DNA of 8,592 nt, from positions 1 to 8,592 of the forward strand of contig CAMEWU010000098.1 in NCBI GenBank assembly GCA_945946715.1, given 5' to 3'. The DNA is from an uncultured Clostridium sp. (GTDB taxonomy: Bacteria > Bacillota > Clostridia > Lachnospirales > Lachnospiraceae). Numbering within the stretch: position 1 is the stretch's first letter; each line of letters opens with the position of its first letter. Shown piece by piece: positions 1-6,111 of the stretch. The position numbers and the translations under genes were made by a program. The notes below the pieces were generated by a model, which saw only the letters and a list, made by a program, of their open reading frames with translations, searched no databases and was not told where the DNA came from.

Positions 1-96
1 AAATAATTCTGCATCATCCTCTAACAATTCTGCCGGGATTCTTAAGTTCTCAATTAACATATCCTTAATCTTTGCTGCAACTTCTGTTCTTTCCAT
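1..96 (-). CDS. Acyl carrier protein, N-terminal part (cut by window edge)
   Basis: The first 32 codons are visible and stay open to the window edge. They begin MERTEVAAKIKDML and continue with an acidic stretch (PAELLEDDAELF). This matches helix 1 and the following loop of acyl carrier proteins, just before the Asp-Ser-(Leu/Ile) site that receives 4'-phosphopantetheine; that site lies outside the window and cannot be checked. An ACP carries growing or finished acyl chains as thioesters in the cytoplasm. The ATG is preceded by a purine-rich ribosome binding site (GAAAGGAAG) about 8 bases upstream. It follows plsC by 76 bp on the same strand, so it may share a transcript with it and supply its acyl donor. 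The acidic stretch before LF resembles ACPs of aryl-polyene or ladderane-type clusters more than the housekeeping AcpP, but this rests on recall of the family, not on a search. Confidence 0.8.
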   Translation of the reverse strand, partial: MERTEVAAKIKDMLIENLRIPAELLEDDAELF

Positions 97-132
97 TTTC
101 TTTTCTTCCTTTCTCATTAAAAAAATTTATAT

Positions 133-166
133 AAAGCTTACGCTTTTCATCAAGCACAATGTGCTT
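133..166 (-). repeat. Two small hairpins between plsC and the ACP gene
   Basis: The 76-bp spacer (97-172) holds a 7+7 bp inverted repeat with one central base, AAGCACA-N-TGTGCTT, at 152-166. A second short stem, AAAGC/GCTTT with a 4-base GTAA loop on the minus strand, lies at 133-146. A run of seven T (minus strand, 119-125) follows the second stem, but only after about seven AT-rich bases. This is therefore not a canonical terminator. It may be a weak attenuator, an mRNA processing or stability element, or nothing. Confidence 0.4.
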
Positions 167-172
167 AATATC

Positions 173-796
173 TTAATTATTTCTTTTCTCTGCCCATAAC
201 TGCTGTTTCATTTCACTGATACGAGTTCTGGCTTCTGCTGCCACCTGCTTTGCATAGATGGATTTTCGAATTTCTTTTGGACACTCTAACTGATATGCGT
301 CCCCTATCAGAATTCTCTTTCGTTCTCCGAAAAATGCGTGATACTCTCCAATATGGGCACATTCTACGACTTTTGCTCCGGTTTTCTCAGCCAGAACTGC
401 AAATCCAGGCTGAAATTCATTCATTTCACTCTTTGATGTTTTTCCCTCAGGAAAAATCAGAATCGAATTGCCTGCTTCTACCAGTTTTCTACAGGCATCA
501 TACCAACTGGTATCCATTCCTTCCCGATCAACCGGCACACTACCATATGTTTTTAAGAACACGCCAAACTGCTTTTTATCATACCAGTCCTTTGCAATCA
601 AAAAGTATGGTTTCTTTTTATGTAGCACCGATGCAATAAGTGCGCCATCATTATGGCTCATGTGATTACAGATAAATATAATTGGTTCCTTGCTGTTCAT
701 CACTTCCGGATTCATATACGTAATCTTTGGACGAAATGCAATATACATCCCTGCCTGTATTAGTTTTCGTAAAATACCTTGTGCAACAGTTCCCAT
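173..796 (-). CDS. plsC: 1-acyl-sn-glycerol-3-phosphate acyltransferase family protein (PlsC-like)
   Basis: A 207-aa lysophospholipid acyltransferase. The family transfers an acyl chain from acyl-ACP (or acyl-CoA) to the sn-2 position of lysophosphatidic acid at the inner membrane face, giving phosphatidic acid. The catalytic H-X4-D motif is visible as NHMSHND (about residues 44-50), followed by VPVDRE (87-92) and the glycerophosphate-binding FPEGKTS (115-121). About 207 aa is normal for short PlsC proteins. The reading frame is open to 904, but I chose the ATG at 794-796. It has a strong GGAGG 5 bases upstream, whereas the ATG at 902-904 has no ribosome site and sits only about 17 bp after the tetR terminator. 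The extra 36 residues of the longer form are hydrophobic and Cys-rich and precede the normal family start. The next gene is an ACP. The substrate need not be standard lysophosphatidic acid, because many Clostridia carry several PlsC paralogues. Confidence 0.88.
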   Translation of the reverse strand: MGTVAQGILRKLIQAGMYIAFRPKITYMNPEVMNSKEPIIFICNHMSHNDGALIASVLHKKKPYFLIAKDWYDKKQFGVFLKTYGSVPVDREGMDTSWYDACRKLVEAGNSILIFPEGKTSKSEMNEFQPGFAVLAEKTGAKVVECAHIGEYHAFFGERKRILIGDAYQLECPKEIRKSIYAKQVAAEARTRISEMKQQLWAEKRNN

Positions 797-800
797 AACT

Positions 801-806
801 TCCTCC
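801..806 (-). promoter_or_regulatory. Ribosome binding site that sets the plsC start
   Basis: The minus strand reads GGAGGA here, 4-5 bases before the ATG at 794-796. Nothing comparable precedes the upstream in-frame ATG at 904, so this site supports the shorter protein. Confidence 0.75.
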
Positions 807-814
807 GCATTAAC

Positions 815-831
815 GTAGTTTTTAAAACTAC
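815..831. promoter_or_regulatory. 17-bp palindrome in the plsC leader (candidate operator)
   Basis: This is a perfect 8+8 bp inverted repeat around one base, GTAGTTTT-N-AAAACTAC. It lies 8 bp upstream of the plsC ribosome binding site and about 8 bp downstream of a possible -10 box (TATATT, minus strand, 840-845; no good -35 seen). The size and position suit a repressor operator, for instance for a TetR-family protein such as the one encoded just upstream. It does not resemble the FapR or FabT boxes as I remember them. As RNA it could also form a weak AT-rich hairpin. A binding role is inference. Confidence 0.4.
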
Positions 832-921
832 CACATATCAATATACAGATTTTTGTAGAAAAATGAAAGCAACAAAATAAGCCCAATGTACAAAAACCAT
901 ACACCGAGCTTAAAATGTACT

Positions 922-954
922 AAAAACAGCAGACACTTAATTGCATCTGCTGTT
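922..954 (-). terminator. Intrinsic terminator after tetR
   Basis: On the minus strand a 9-bp perfect stem (AACAGCAGA / TCTGCTGTT, arms 946-954 and 925-933, 12-base loop) is followed directly by further T residues. The upstream arm begins at the last base of the tetR stop codon. It should end the transcript containing tetR and separate it from plsC. Confidence 0.8.
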
Positions 955-1547
955 CATTCCTGTATATTGTTCTGTTTTATTGACAACCAAAGTCCCTGAT
1001 GAAACACACGACGGGCCCGTTCTACTTCTTTCTGAATGGAATACTTCATTCCTCCATCCACCCATTCAACTATCATACCCTGAATAATGTATTTATAGAT
1101 ATTCAATATCGTTTTCTTATCTGCCTCAGAAATAGATAAATTCTTGGTTTCCCGCTCCAACCAGTACCGTATCAATATTTCCACTGCACTACGAACATAT
1201 CCGTAGATTTCATCCTTTTTCGCCGATGCAAACAAATGCTGTGCAAGCCTTGGGTTCTCATCCAAAAAAGCAAACACATCTGCTGTAGCATCCATTATGT
1301 CCACTCCTGCCTCAACCTCTTGCATAATTCTGCGGATTTCCCGCTCTAATATATCTGCGATAATATTGTAGGTATCTTCATAGTAATAATAGAATGTATT
1401 CCGAGTCAAGCCACATTCCTCAACAATATCTTTTACCATCACCTTTTCAAAATACCGTTCTTTTAAGAGCTTCAGGAACGCTGTTTCGATTGCATTTTTT
1501 GTAATCTGCTGTTTCACCTGTGATTCACTGCTCCTGTTCCTTATCAA
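954..1547 (-). CDS. TetR/AcrR-family transcriptional regulator
   Basis: A protein of about 197 aa with a TetR-type N-terminal DNA-binding domain: a first helix around AIETAFLKLLKE, then the helix-turn-helix VKDIVEECGLTRNTFYYYYED (roughly residues 38-58). The C-terminal half is an all-helical ligand/dimerisation domain and ends in a segment around YIIQGMIVEWVDGG, reminiscent of DhaS-like TetR proteins. The start is uncertain. The longest form uses TTG at 1545-1547 and overlaps the upstream gene by 23 bp. A GTG at 1515-1517 would give a more typical N-terminus, beginning MKQQITKNAIETAF, 7 bp after the upstream stop, with AGGAG about 13 bases before it. The gene is the last of a same-strand run, directly before a strong terminator. 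TetR proteins usually repress their own and neighbouring genes; the ligand and target are unknown. The palindrome at 815-831 is one candidate site. Confidence 0.85.
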   Translation of the reverse strand: MIRNRSSESQVKQQITKNAIETAFLKLLKERYFEKVMVKDIVEECGLTRNTFYYYYEDTYNIIADILEREIRRIMQEVEAGVDIMDATADVFAFLDENPRLAQHLFASAKKDEIYGYVRSAVEILIRYWLERETKNLSISEADKKTILNIYKYIIQGMIVEWVDGGMKYSIQKEVERARRVFHQGLWLSIKQNNIQE

Positions 1548-1836
1548 TTAATTCCAATGCCATGTCTACCATTCTTCCCCACTGATGGGCTTTAATCACA
1601 TCTGAATATAATTCACCACCATAATACAGATAATACCATTCCCGTTCTTCTACAGACGGATTCTGATTTCCGATCTCATCTATCATTTCTTCTGTTACCC
1701 TAGTGTGAAAATCTAAGAATTCCTTCATAAAATCCTGGAATTCCAAATCCATTAATCGGTTGAATTCTTCCCGATATTCCAGAGTTTCCCTATGTCTGGC
1801 AAATCGTTTCTTTAATTCTTCTTTTGTAATTTTCAT
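1525..1836 (-). CDS. Hypothetical protein, 103 aa, charged and helical
   Basis: I do not recognise a family. The protein is soluble-looking, rich in Glu, Asp, Lys and Arg, and probably mostly helical. It starts MKITKEELKKRFARHRE, carries an aromatic patch (EWYYLYYGGELY) around residues 66-77, and ends in an acidic tail. There is no signal peptide, membrane segment or Cys cluster. The ATG has an AGGA-containing site (GTAGGAATAGTT) before it. The gene follows the TraX-family gene by 15 bp and touches or overlaps tetR, so it is almost certainly translated and co-transcribed with them. Its position suggests a partner of TraX or an accessory of the regulator, but nothing in the sequence shows which. 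Confidence 0.7.
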   Translation of the reverse strand: MKITKEELKKRFARHRETLEYREEFNRLMDLEFQDFMKEFLDFHTRVTEEMIDEIGNQNPSVEEREWYYLYYGGELYSDVIKAHQWGRMVDMALELIDKEQEQ

Positions 1837-1851
1837 AACTATTCCTACTTT

Positions 1852-2646
1852 CTATGCAATTCCCATAGCAAGGCAAATCAGCCACAAAATAAATAAATGT
1901 ACGGGATAAAAGGCATAAAATACCCATTTCAGATTCCAGCCACGCTTTCCGTTGTAAAAATCGATTGGCAGTAATACTAAAAATGCACTCGCTTCCAAGA
2001 AACTGGAAAACATTAAAACCACACAAGTCATTGCAGTTGCCAGTGTCTTCTTCTTTCGTAGCAAATACATAATTACAATTGCTAATACACCGATTGCGCC
2101 ATAATCTGTTCGCAAAAAGAAAGCAAGAGTCATACCAACAATTGTAATTCCGATATTCATAAAAACCTTACCAACCATCTTCCATTCCGTTCTTCCTACT
2201 GACTGGATTCCAATGATTGTAAGTAGCCCAATAGACAATGTAAAGAATACATTTTGATAAGTAAAATCTATAATTCTTCCACTAAAAATCTCTGTCTTTG
2301 ACAAGTTAAATGCAAAATCAAAAGGGATTTCTGAAACTAATGCAAAAATTGCCATACGCACCAGATATTTCCAACGATTACGGGTGTGTTCCAGCCCCTC
2401 TATCAAAAGAAAGATAAAAATAGGGAATCCCAGGCGTCCGATAATTCGCATAATCAAATATATGATCGCAATCGGTTCTCCTATTCCATTCGCACTAAAT
2501 GGGTCTATACCACTTTGTATCATCATTCGCTCCAAAATGGTTGCCGCAGCATGATCAATCAGCATTGCAATTATAGCAATCATTTTAATGGTACTCCCAC
2601 TAATTCCTTTTTTGGTATTCACTTCAAAGGTTGCTTGTGCTTCCAT
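1852..2646 (-). CDS. TraX-family integral membrane protein
   Basis: A 264-aa protein with about seven or eight hydrophobic segments. TraX-family signatures run in order: MIAIIAMLIDHAAA near residue 22, RIIGRLGFPIFIFLLIEGLEH near 67-87, SEIPFDFAF near 104-112, QNVFFTLSIGLL near 131, DYGAIGVL near 180, and FYAFYPVHLFIL near the C-terminus. The founding member acetylates the N-terminus of F-pilin, and the family is related to membrane acyltransferases. Chromosomal Firmicute copies have no assigned substrate, and no conjugation gene is present here, so the transfer-related name should not be taken as function. The ATG has a strong GGGAGGA site 4-5 bases upstream. The gene follows the macrodomain gene by 48 bp and precedes the 103-aa gene by 15 bp, consistent with an operon. 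Confidence 0.85.
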   Translation of the reverse strand: MEAQATFEVNTKKGISGSTIKMIAIIAMLIDHAAATILERMMIQSGIDPFSANGIGEPIAIIYLIMRIIGRLGFPIFIFLLIEGLEHTRNRWKYLVRMAIFALVSEIPFDFAFNLSKTEIFSGRIIDFTYQNVFFTLSIGLLTIIGIQSVGRTEWKMVGKVFMNIGITIVGMTLAFFLRTDYGAIGVLAIVIMYLLRKKKTLATAMTCVVLMFSSFLEASAFLVLLPIDFYNGKRGWNLKWVFYAFYPVHLFILWLICLAMGIA

Positions 2647-2694
2647 CCTATCCTCCCAAATCCCTGTATCGTATCCGTTCTCTATTTTATCATT

Positions 2695-3225
2695 TTAACT
2701 TTTTTCTGTAAACATGCAATCAACTTCATTTTTATATACTTTTTCAGTATGTTCATCAAACAATACCCACTCAACCAAATCGAATTTATCTTCATTTTCA
2801 TTCAAAAATTCTGCTACAGTACCAACAGCAATTTTAGCTGCTAATTCTACCGGAAAATGATAAACCCCTGTAGAAACAGAAGGAAAAGCGATTGTTCGTA
2901 TTCCGTTGTCTGCAGCAATTCTCATTGAATTATAATAACAACTTGCAAGTAGTTCTTCCTCTTTATTCTTCCCCCCATTCCAGACAGGGCCAACGGTATG
3001 AATCACATAATCACATGGCAGATTATACCCTTTCGTCAATTTCGCCTGTCCGGTTTTACACCCACCTAACAATCGACATTCAAATAACAGTTCTGGTCCG
3101 GCTGCTCTGTGAATGGCACCATCTACACCTCCTCCGCCAAGCAGAGAACTGTTTGCCGCATTTACAATCGCCTGCACCCCTAAAGGTTTTGTTATATCTC
3201 CTCTTATAGCCTTAATTAGATACAT
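2695..3225 (-). CDS. Macrodomain protein, O-acetyl-ADP-ribose deacetylase (YmdB/MacroD type)
   Basis: A 176-aa single macrodomain, about the same length as E. coli YmdB (177 aa). Visible motifs: RGDIT (8-12), VNAANSSLLGGGGVDGAIH (21-39) holding the Asn25 and Asp35 that matter in YmdB, VIHTVGPVW (74-82), and the phosphate loop SVSTGVYHFP (116-125). The family hydrolyses O-acetyl-ADP-ribose, the sirtuin by-product, and removes mono-ADP-ribose from acidic residues. I chose the ATG at 3223-3225, because AGGAG lies 8 bases upstream and the product then begins at the domain edge (MYLIKAIRGD). A longer frame to 3279 would add 18 residues that fit nothing. It lacks the zinc-macrodomain features of SirTM-linked proteins. 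The gene lies 81 bp after clpB and 48 bp before the TraX-family gene. A Sir2 gene is present about 5 kb away. Confidence 0.9.
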   Translation of the reverse strand: MYLIKAIRGDITKPLGVQAIVNAANSSLLGGGGVDGAIHRAAGPELLFECRLLGGCKTGQAKLTKGYNLPCDYVIHTVGPVWNGGKNKEEELLASCYYNSMRIAADNGIRTIAFPSVSTGVYHFPVELAAKIAVGTVAEFLNENEDKFDLVEWVLFDEHTEKVYKNEVDCMFTEKS

Positions 3226-3233
3226 TATTATTT

Positions 3234-3240
3234 CTCCTTT
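3234..3240 (-). promoter_or_regulatory. Ribosome binding site that sets the macrodomain start
   Basis: The minus strand reads AAAGGAG, 8 bases before the ATG at 3223-3225. This supports the 176-aa form over the 194-aa frame that opens at 3279. Confidence 0.7.
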
Positions 3241-3246
3241 TGTCCA

Positions 3247-3258
3247 GCTTATATAAGC
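3247..3258. repeat. 12-bp perfect palindrome before the macrodomain gene
   Basis: GCTTATATAAGC is a perfect palindrome 21 bp upstream of the macrodomain start, within the 81-bp clpB-macrodomain spacer. It contains TATATA, which could act as a -10 box, but I see no matching -35. It may be a small operator or chance in AT-rich DNA. The spacer shows no terminator. Confidence 0.3.
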
Positions 3259-3306
3259 GCATATCGCCACAAGGCTCATTATGTCTGTACATACTTTCTT
3301 ATTTCA

Positions 3307-5886
3307 TTATCGTGCCACCAATTGTTCTCCATCCACATCAATGGTCACTTTCTGGTTGACGCCCAGTTTATCTGCCAAAATCATTCTGGCTACCAAGGTT
3401 TCCACATTCTTTTGCAGATACCGCTTTAATGGTCTTGCACCATAAACAGGATCATAACCGTGGTCAATAATATAGTTCTTTGCCGGTTCAGTGACCATAA
3501 TCTGAATCTCTCGGTCTGCCAGACGTTTATTCAGATCTGTAATCAGCAAGTCTACGATACCACCAATATTTTCCTTTGTCAGTGGTTTGAATAGAATGGT
3601 TTCATCCAAACGATTCAGGAATTCCGGACGAAAATGAGCCCGCAGTTCATTCATAACTAATTCCTGTGTTTCCGGTTTAATGTTGCCATTTTCATCAATA
3701 CCTTCCAACAAGTATTGAGAACCGATATTGGAGGTCATAATCAGAATTGTATTCTTGAAATCCACGGTTTTACCCTTGGAATCTGTAATTCGTCCGTCAT
3801 CCAACACCTGTAACAACACATTGAATACATCCGGATGTGCCTTTTCTACTTCATCAAACAAGACAACGGAATACGGTTTCCGTCGAACAGCTTCTGTCAA
3901 CTGGCCGCCTTCATCATATCCTACATATCCCGGAGGGGCACCAATCAAACGGGCAACAGAGTGTTTCTCCATATATTCACTCATATCAATACGAACCATA
4001 TTGGCTTCATTATCAAACAGACTGGCAGCCAAGGTCTTGGCAAGCTCTGTTTTACCAACACCGGTTGGTCCTAAGAACAGGAAGGAGCCTATTGGTTTCG
4101 TCGGATCCTTGATACCCGCTTTGGATCGGATAATGGACTCACTTACCAGATTCACTGCTTCTTCCTGACCTACAACTCGTTTGTGCAATTCTTCATCTAA
4201 GTGCAGTGTCTTATTCCTCTCACTTTCTGTCAGCTTGGCTACCGGAATTCCGGTCCAACGAGAAATGATTTTAGCAATTTCTTCATCTGTTACACTTTCA
4301 TGAACCAAGGTATGTTCCTCTGTCTTTAAGCGTTCCTCTTCGTCTTCCAATTCCTGTTGTAGCTGTGGCAGCTTACCATATTGCAGTTCTGCCGCCTTAT
4401 TTAAATCATAATTTCGTTGTGCAATCTGAATCTGATTATTCAAGGATTCAATTTCTTCCCGCAGCTTGGTAACCTTTTCAACCTCCTGCTTCTCCTTTTC
4501 CCAGTCTGCTTTGGCATTAGCAAAATTATCCTTTAATTCTGCCAGCTCTTTCTGCAATTCCGCTAAACGTTCTTTACTCAGACGATCATCCTCTTTTTTC
4601 AACGCAGCTTCTTCAATCTCTAACTGCATGATTTTTCGGGACATGTCATCCAATTCCATTGGCATGGAATCCAGTTCAGTCTTAATCATTGCACAGGCCT
4701 CATCAACAAGGTCAATCGCCTTATCCGGCAAAAACCGGTCTGTAATATATCGATTAGACAAGGTTGCAGCAGAAACCAAGGCTCCATCTGTTATTTTTAC
4801 ACCATGAAATACTTCATACCGTTCCTTCAATCCTCTTAGAATCGAAATGGTATCCTCTACTGTAGGTTCGTTTACCATAACCGGCTGGAATCTTCTCTCC
4901 AAGGCAGGGTCTTTCTCAATGTATTGACGATATTCATCTAAGGTGGTGGCACCGATACAATGCAGTTCACCTCTTGCCAGCATTGGCTTTAACATATTTC
5001 CTGCATCCATAGCACCATCCGTTTTACCGGCACCAACGATGGTATGCAATTCATCGATGAACAGAATGATATTTCCTTCGCTCTTCTTTACTTCGTCCAA
5101 AACAGCTTTCAAACGCTCTTCAAATTCACCACGATACTTGGCTCCGGCAAGCAAGGCACCCATATCCAAAGCATACACCTGCTTATTTTTTAATCCATCC
5201 GGTACATCACCACGAACAATTCGTTGTGCCAGACCTTCTACAGCTGCAGTTTTACCAACACCGGGTTCACCAATCAAGACCGGATTATTCTTAGTCTTTC
5301 TGGAAAGAATTCGAATAATATTCCGGATTTCAGCATCTCTGCCTATAACAGGGTCCAGCTTCTGTTGCCTTGCCCGTTCTACCAAATCATAACCATACTT
5401 GGACAAGCTGTCATAAGTTGCCTCCGGATTATCCGATTCCACCTTCTGATTACCACGTACTGTAACTAAGGCCTTCAGGAATACATCTCTATTCACACCA
5501 AATTTTTGAAAAATTCCCCGTACGGTCTTATTCGCTTTCTTAATCATTGCAAGAAAAATATGCTCAACCGATATATAGGAATCACCCATCTGCTTCGATT
5601 CATTTTCTGCATCCATTAAAGTCATGGTAAATTCCCGACTCATGTATACGTCGCTGGTGCCGGTCACCTTCGGACGATAAGCAACTGCCCGTTCACATTC
5701 TGTAGTAAAGGCTTTCAAATCAATACCCATCTTTTCAATCATTTTAGAAATCAAGCAATCATCTGTTGTTACCATGCTTAATAACAAATGTTCCTGATCA
5801 ATTTCCTGATTGTTATATTCATAGGCAAGTTTGGAACAATTTTCGATTACTTCTAATGACTTTTTCGTAAATTTTTCAGCATCCAT
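3307..5886 (-). CDS. clpB: ATP-dependent chaperone ClpB (protein disaggregase)
   Basis: An 859-aa Hsp100 AAA+ protein, full length for ClpB. It forms cytoplasmic hexamers and, with DnaK/DnaJ/GrpE, pulls polypeptides out of aggregates. Domains in order: N-terminal Clp_N repeats (1-145); AAA-1 with Walker A GEPGVGKT (206-213), pore loop KYRGEFEERL (250-259) and Walker B ILFIDE (274-279); the long charged coiled-coil middle domain (about 410-525) that binds DnaK; AAA-2 with Walker A GPTGVGKT (606-613), pore loop GYVGYDEG (653-660), Walker B VVLFDE (674-679) and sensor TSNIGS; and a C-terminal domain with the GAR sensor-2 motif (GYDPVYGARPLKR, about 810-822). The long middle domain, and the absence of an obvious ClpP-docking IGF/LGF loop, separate it from ClpC, ClpE and ClpA. 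The start has AAAGGAGG 8 bases upstream. A perfect CIRCE element and a near-consensus promoter lie upstream, so HrcA control is very likely. No terminator is seen after the stop. Confidence 0.98.
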   Translation of the reverse strand: MDAEKFTKKSLEVIENCSKLAYEYNNQEIDQEHLLLSMVTTDDCLISKMIEKMGIDLKAFTTECERAVAYRPKVTGTSDVYMSREFTMTLMDAENESKQMGDSYISVEHIFLAMIKKANKTVRGIFQKFGVNRDVFLKALVTVRGNQKVESDNPEATYDSLSKYGYDLVERARQQKLDPVIGRDAEIRNIIRILSRKTKNNPVLIGEPGVGKTAAVEGLAQRIVRGDVPDGLKNKQVYALDMGALLAGAKYRGEFEERLKAVLDEVKKSEGNIILFIDELHTIVGAGKTDGAMDAGNMLKPMLARGELHCIGATTLDEYRQYIEKDPALERRFQPVMVNEPTVEDTISILRGLKERYEVFHGVKITDGALVSAATLSNRYITDRFLPDKAIDLVDEACAMIKTELDSMPMELDDMSRKIMQLEIEEAALKKEDDRLSKERLAELQKELAELKDNFANAKADWEKEKQEVEKVTKLREEIESLNNQIQIAQRNYDLNKAAELQYGKLPQLQQELEDEEERLKTEEHTLVHESVTDEEIAKIISRWTGIPVAKLTESERNKTLHLDEELHKRVVGQEEAVNLVSESIIRSKAGIKDPTKPIGSFLFLGPTGVGKTELAKTLAASLFDNEANMVRIDMSEYMEKHSVARLIGAPPGYVGYDEGGQLTEAVRRKPYSVVLFDEVEKAHPDVFNVLLQVLDDGRITDSKGKTVDFKNTILIMTSNIGSQYLLEGIDENGNIKPETQELVMNELRAHFRPEFLNRLDETILFKPLTKENIGGIVDLLITDLNKRLADREIQIMVTEPAKNYIIDHGYDPVYGARPLKRYLQKNVETLVARMILADKLGVNQKVTIDVDGEQLVAR

Positions 5887-5941
5887 AATTCAAACCTCCT
5901 TTATTTCTATCATTATTATCAAAATTTATAGCATTTCTTCC

Positions 5942-5964
5942 CATGAGTAAGCATCGTTCTCATG
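5942..5964. repeat. Inverted repeat CATGAG/CTCATG in the clpB leader
   Basis: A 6+6 bp inverted repeat with an 11-bp spacer falls in the predicted 5' untranslated region, about 56-78 bp before the clpB start. A third copy of the same hexamer (5994-5999) overlaps the -35 region and lies 35 bp from the nearer arm in the same orientation. It could be an RNA hairpin in the leader or a set of protein half-sites. It does not cover the ribosome binding site, so a simple RNA thermometer is not obvious. Confidence 0.35.
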
Positions 5965-5974
5965 TTCTATTCAA

Positions 5975-6003
5975 ACTATAACACCATAACATCCTCATGT
6001 CAA
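5975..6003 (-). promoter_or_regulatory. Sigma-A promoter of clpB
   Basis: On the minus strand, a perfect -35 TTGACA (5998-6003), a 17-bp spacer, and the -10 TATAGT (5975-5980, 5 of 6 matches to TATAAT). Transcription would begin near 5968, giving a leader of about 80 nt that ends in a strong AAAGGAGG site (5895-5902). A strong vegetative promoter under a repressor is the usual design for HrcA-controlled genes. No CtsR-type GGTCAAA repeat is seen. Confidence 0.85.
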
Positions 6004-6010
6004 CAACTTT

Positions 6011-6037
6011 TTAGCACTCGTCCACATAGAGTGCTAA
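6011..6037. promoter_or_regulatory. CIRCE element (HrcA operator)
   Basis: A perfect CIRCE, TTAGCACTC-N9-GAGTGCTAA, with both 9-bp arms identical to the consensus and the canonical 9-bp spacer. HrcA dimers bind it and repress class I heat-shock genes; GroEL-dependent refolding of HrcA relieves repression after stress. It sits 7 bp upstream of the clpB -35 box and just after the terminator of the DUF4190 unit. The only gene it can control here is clpB (and anything co-transcribed). CIRCE more often lies around or downstream of the transcription start, so this upstream position is a little unusual. Confidence 0.97.
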
Positions 6038-6044
6038 CAATTAA

Positions 6045-6081
6045 TCAATAAAAGAAAAGACCACGTTGCCACGCAGTCTTT
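6045..6081 (-). terminator. Intrinsic terminator after the DUF4190 gene
   Basis: On the minus strand an 11-bp stem with two G-T wobbles (arms AAAGACTGCGT and ACGTGGTCTTT, 4-base loop; 6056-6081) is followed by a T-rich tract, TTCTTTTATT. It lies 30 bp after the DUF4190 stop and immediately before the CIRCE element. It should insulate clpB from the upstream unit. Confidence 0.8.
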
Positions 6082-6111
6082 CCAACTTTTTTATTCGTTA
6101 CATATGGATAT

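Noticed and set aside
250..665. Plus-strand open frames opposite plsC
   Set aside because: They overlap the conserved catalytic region of plsC and have no family features.
797..904. 36-residue N-terminal extension of PlsC, starting at the ATG at 904
   Set aside because: There is no ribosome binding site before it, it begins just after a terminator, and a strong GGAGG precedes the ATG at 796, where the family normally begins.
1790..2026. Minus-strand 78-codon frame overlapping the TraX-family gene
   Set aside because: It lies out of frame inside the conserved 3' part of the TraX-family gene, and the real next gene starts at 1836.
1852..2646. TraX as a sign of a conjugative element
   Set aside because: There is no relaxase, coupling protein, pilus, integrase or other transfer gene; chromosomal TraX-family proteins are common in Clostridia.
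3226..3279. 18-residue N-terminal extension of the macrodomain protein
   Set aside because: AGGAG is correctly spaced for the ATG at 3225, and the extra residues precede the normal macrodomain edge without any matching motif.
3247..3306. A sigma-A promoter for the macrodomain gene in the spacer after clpB
   Set aside because: TATATA/TATAAG and CATAAT could serve as -10 boxes, but none has a reasonable -35 at 16-18 bp.
3728..5469. Several plus-strand open frames opposite clpB
   Set aside because: They are antisense to a long, fully conserved ClpB reading frame, show no recognisable motifs or ribosome sites, and are expected mirror frames.
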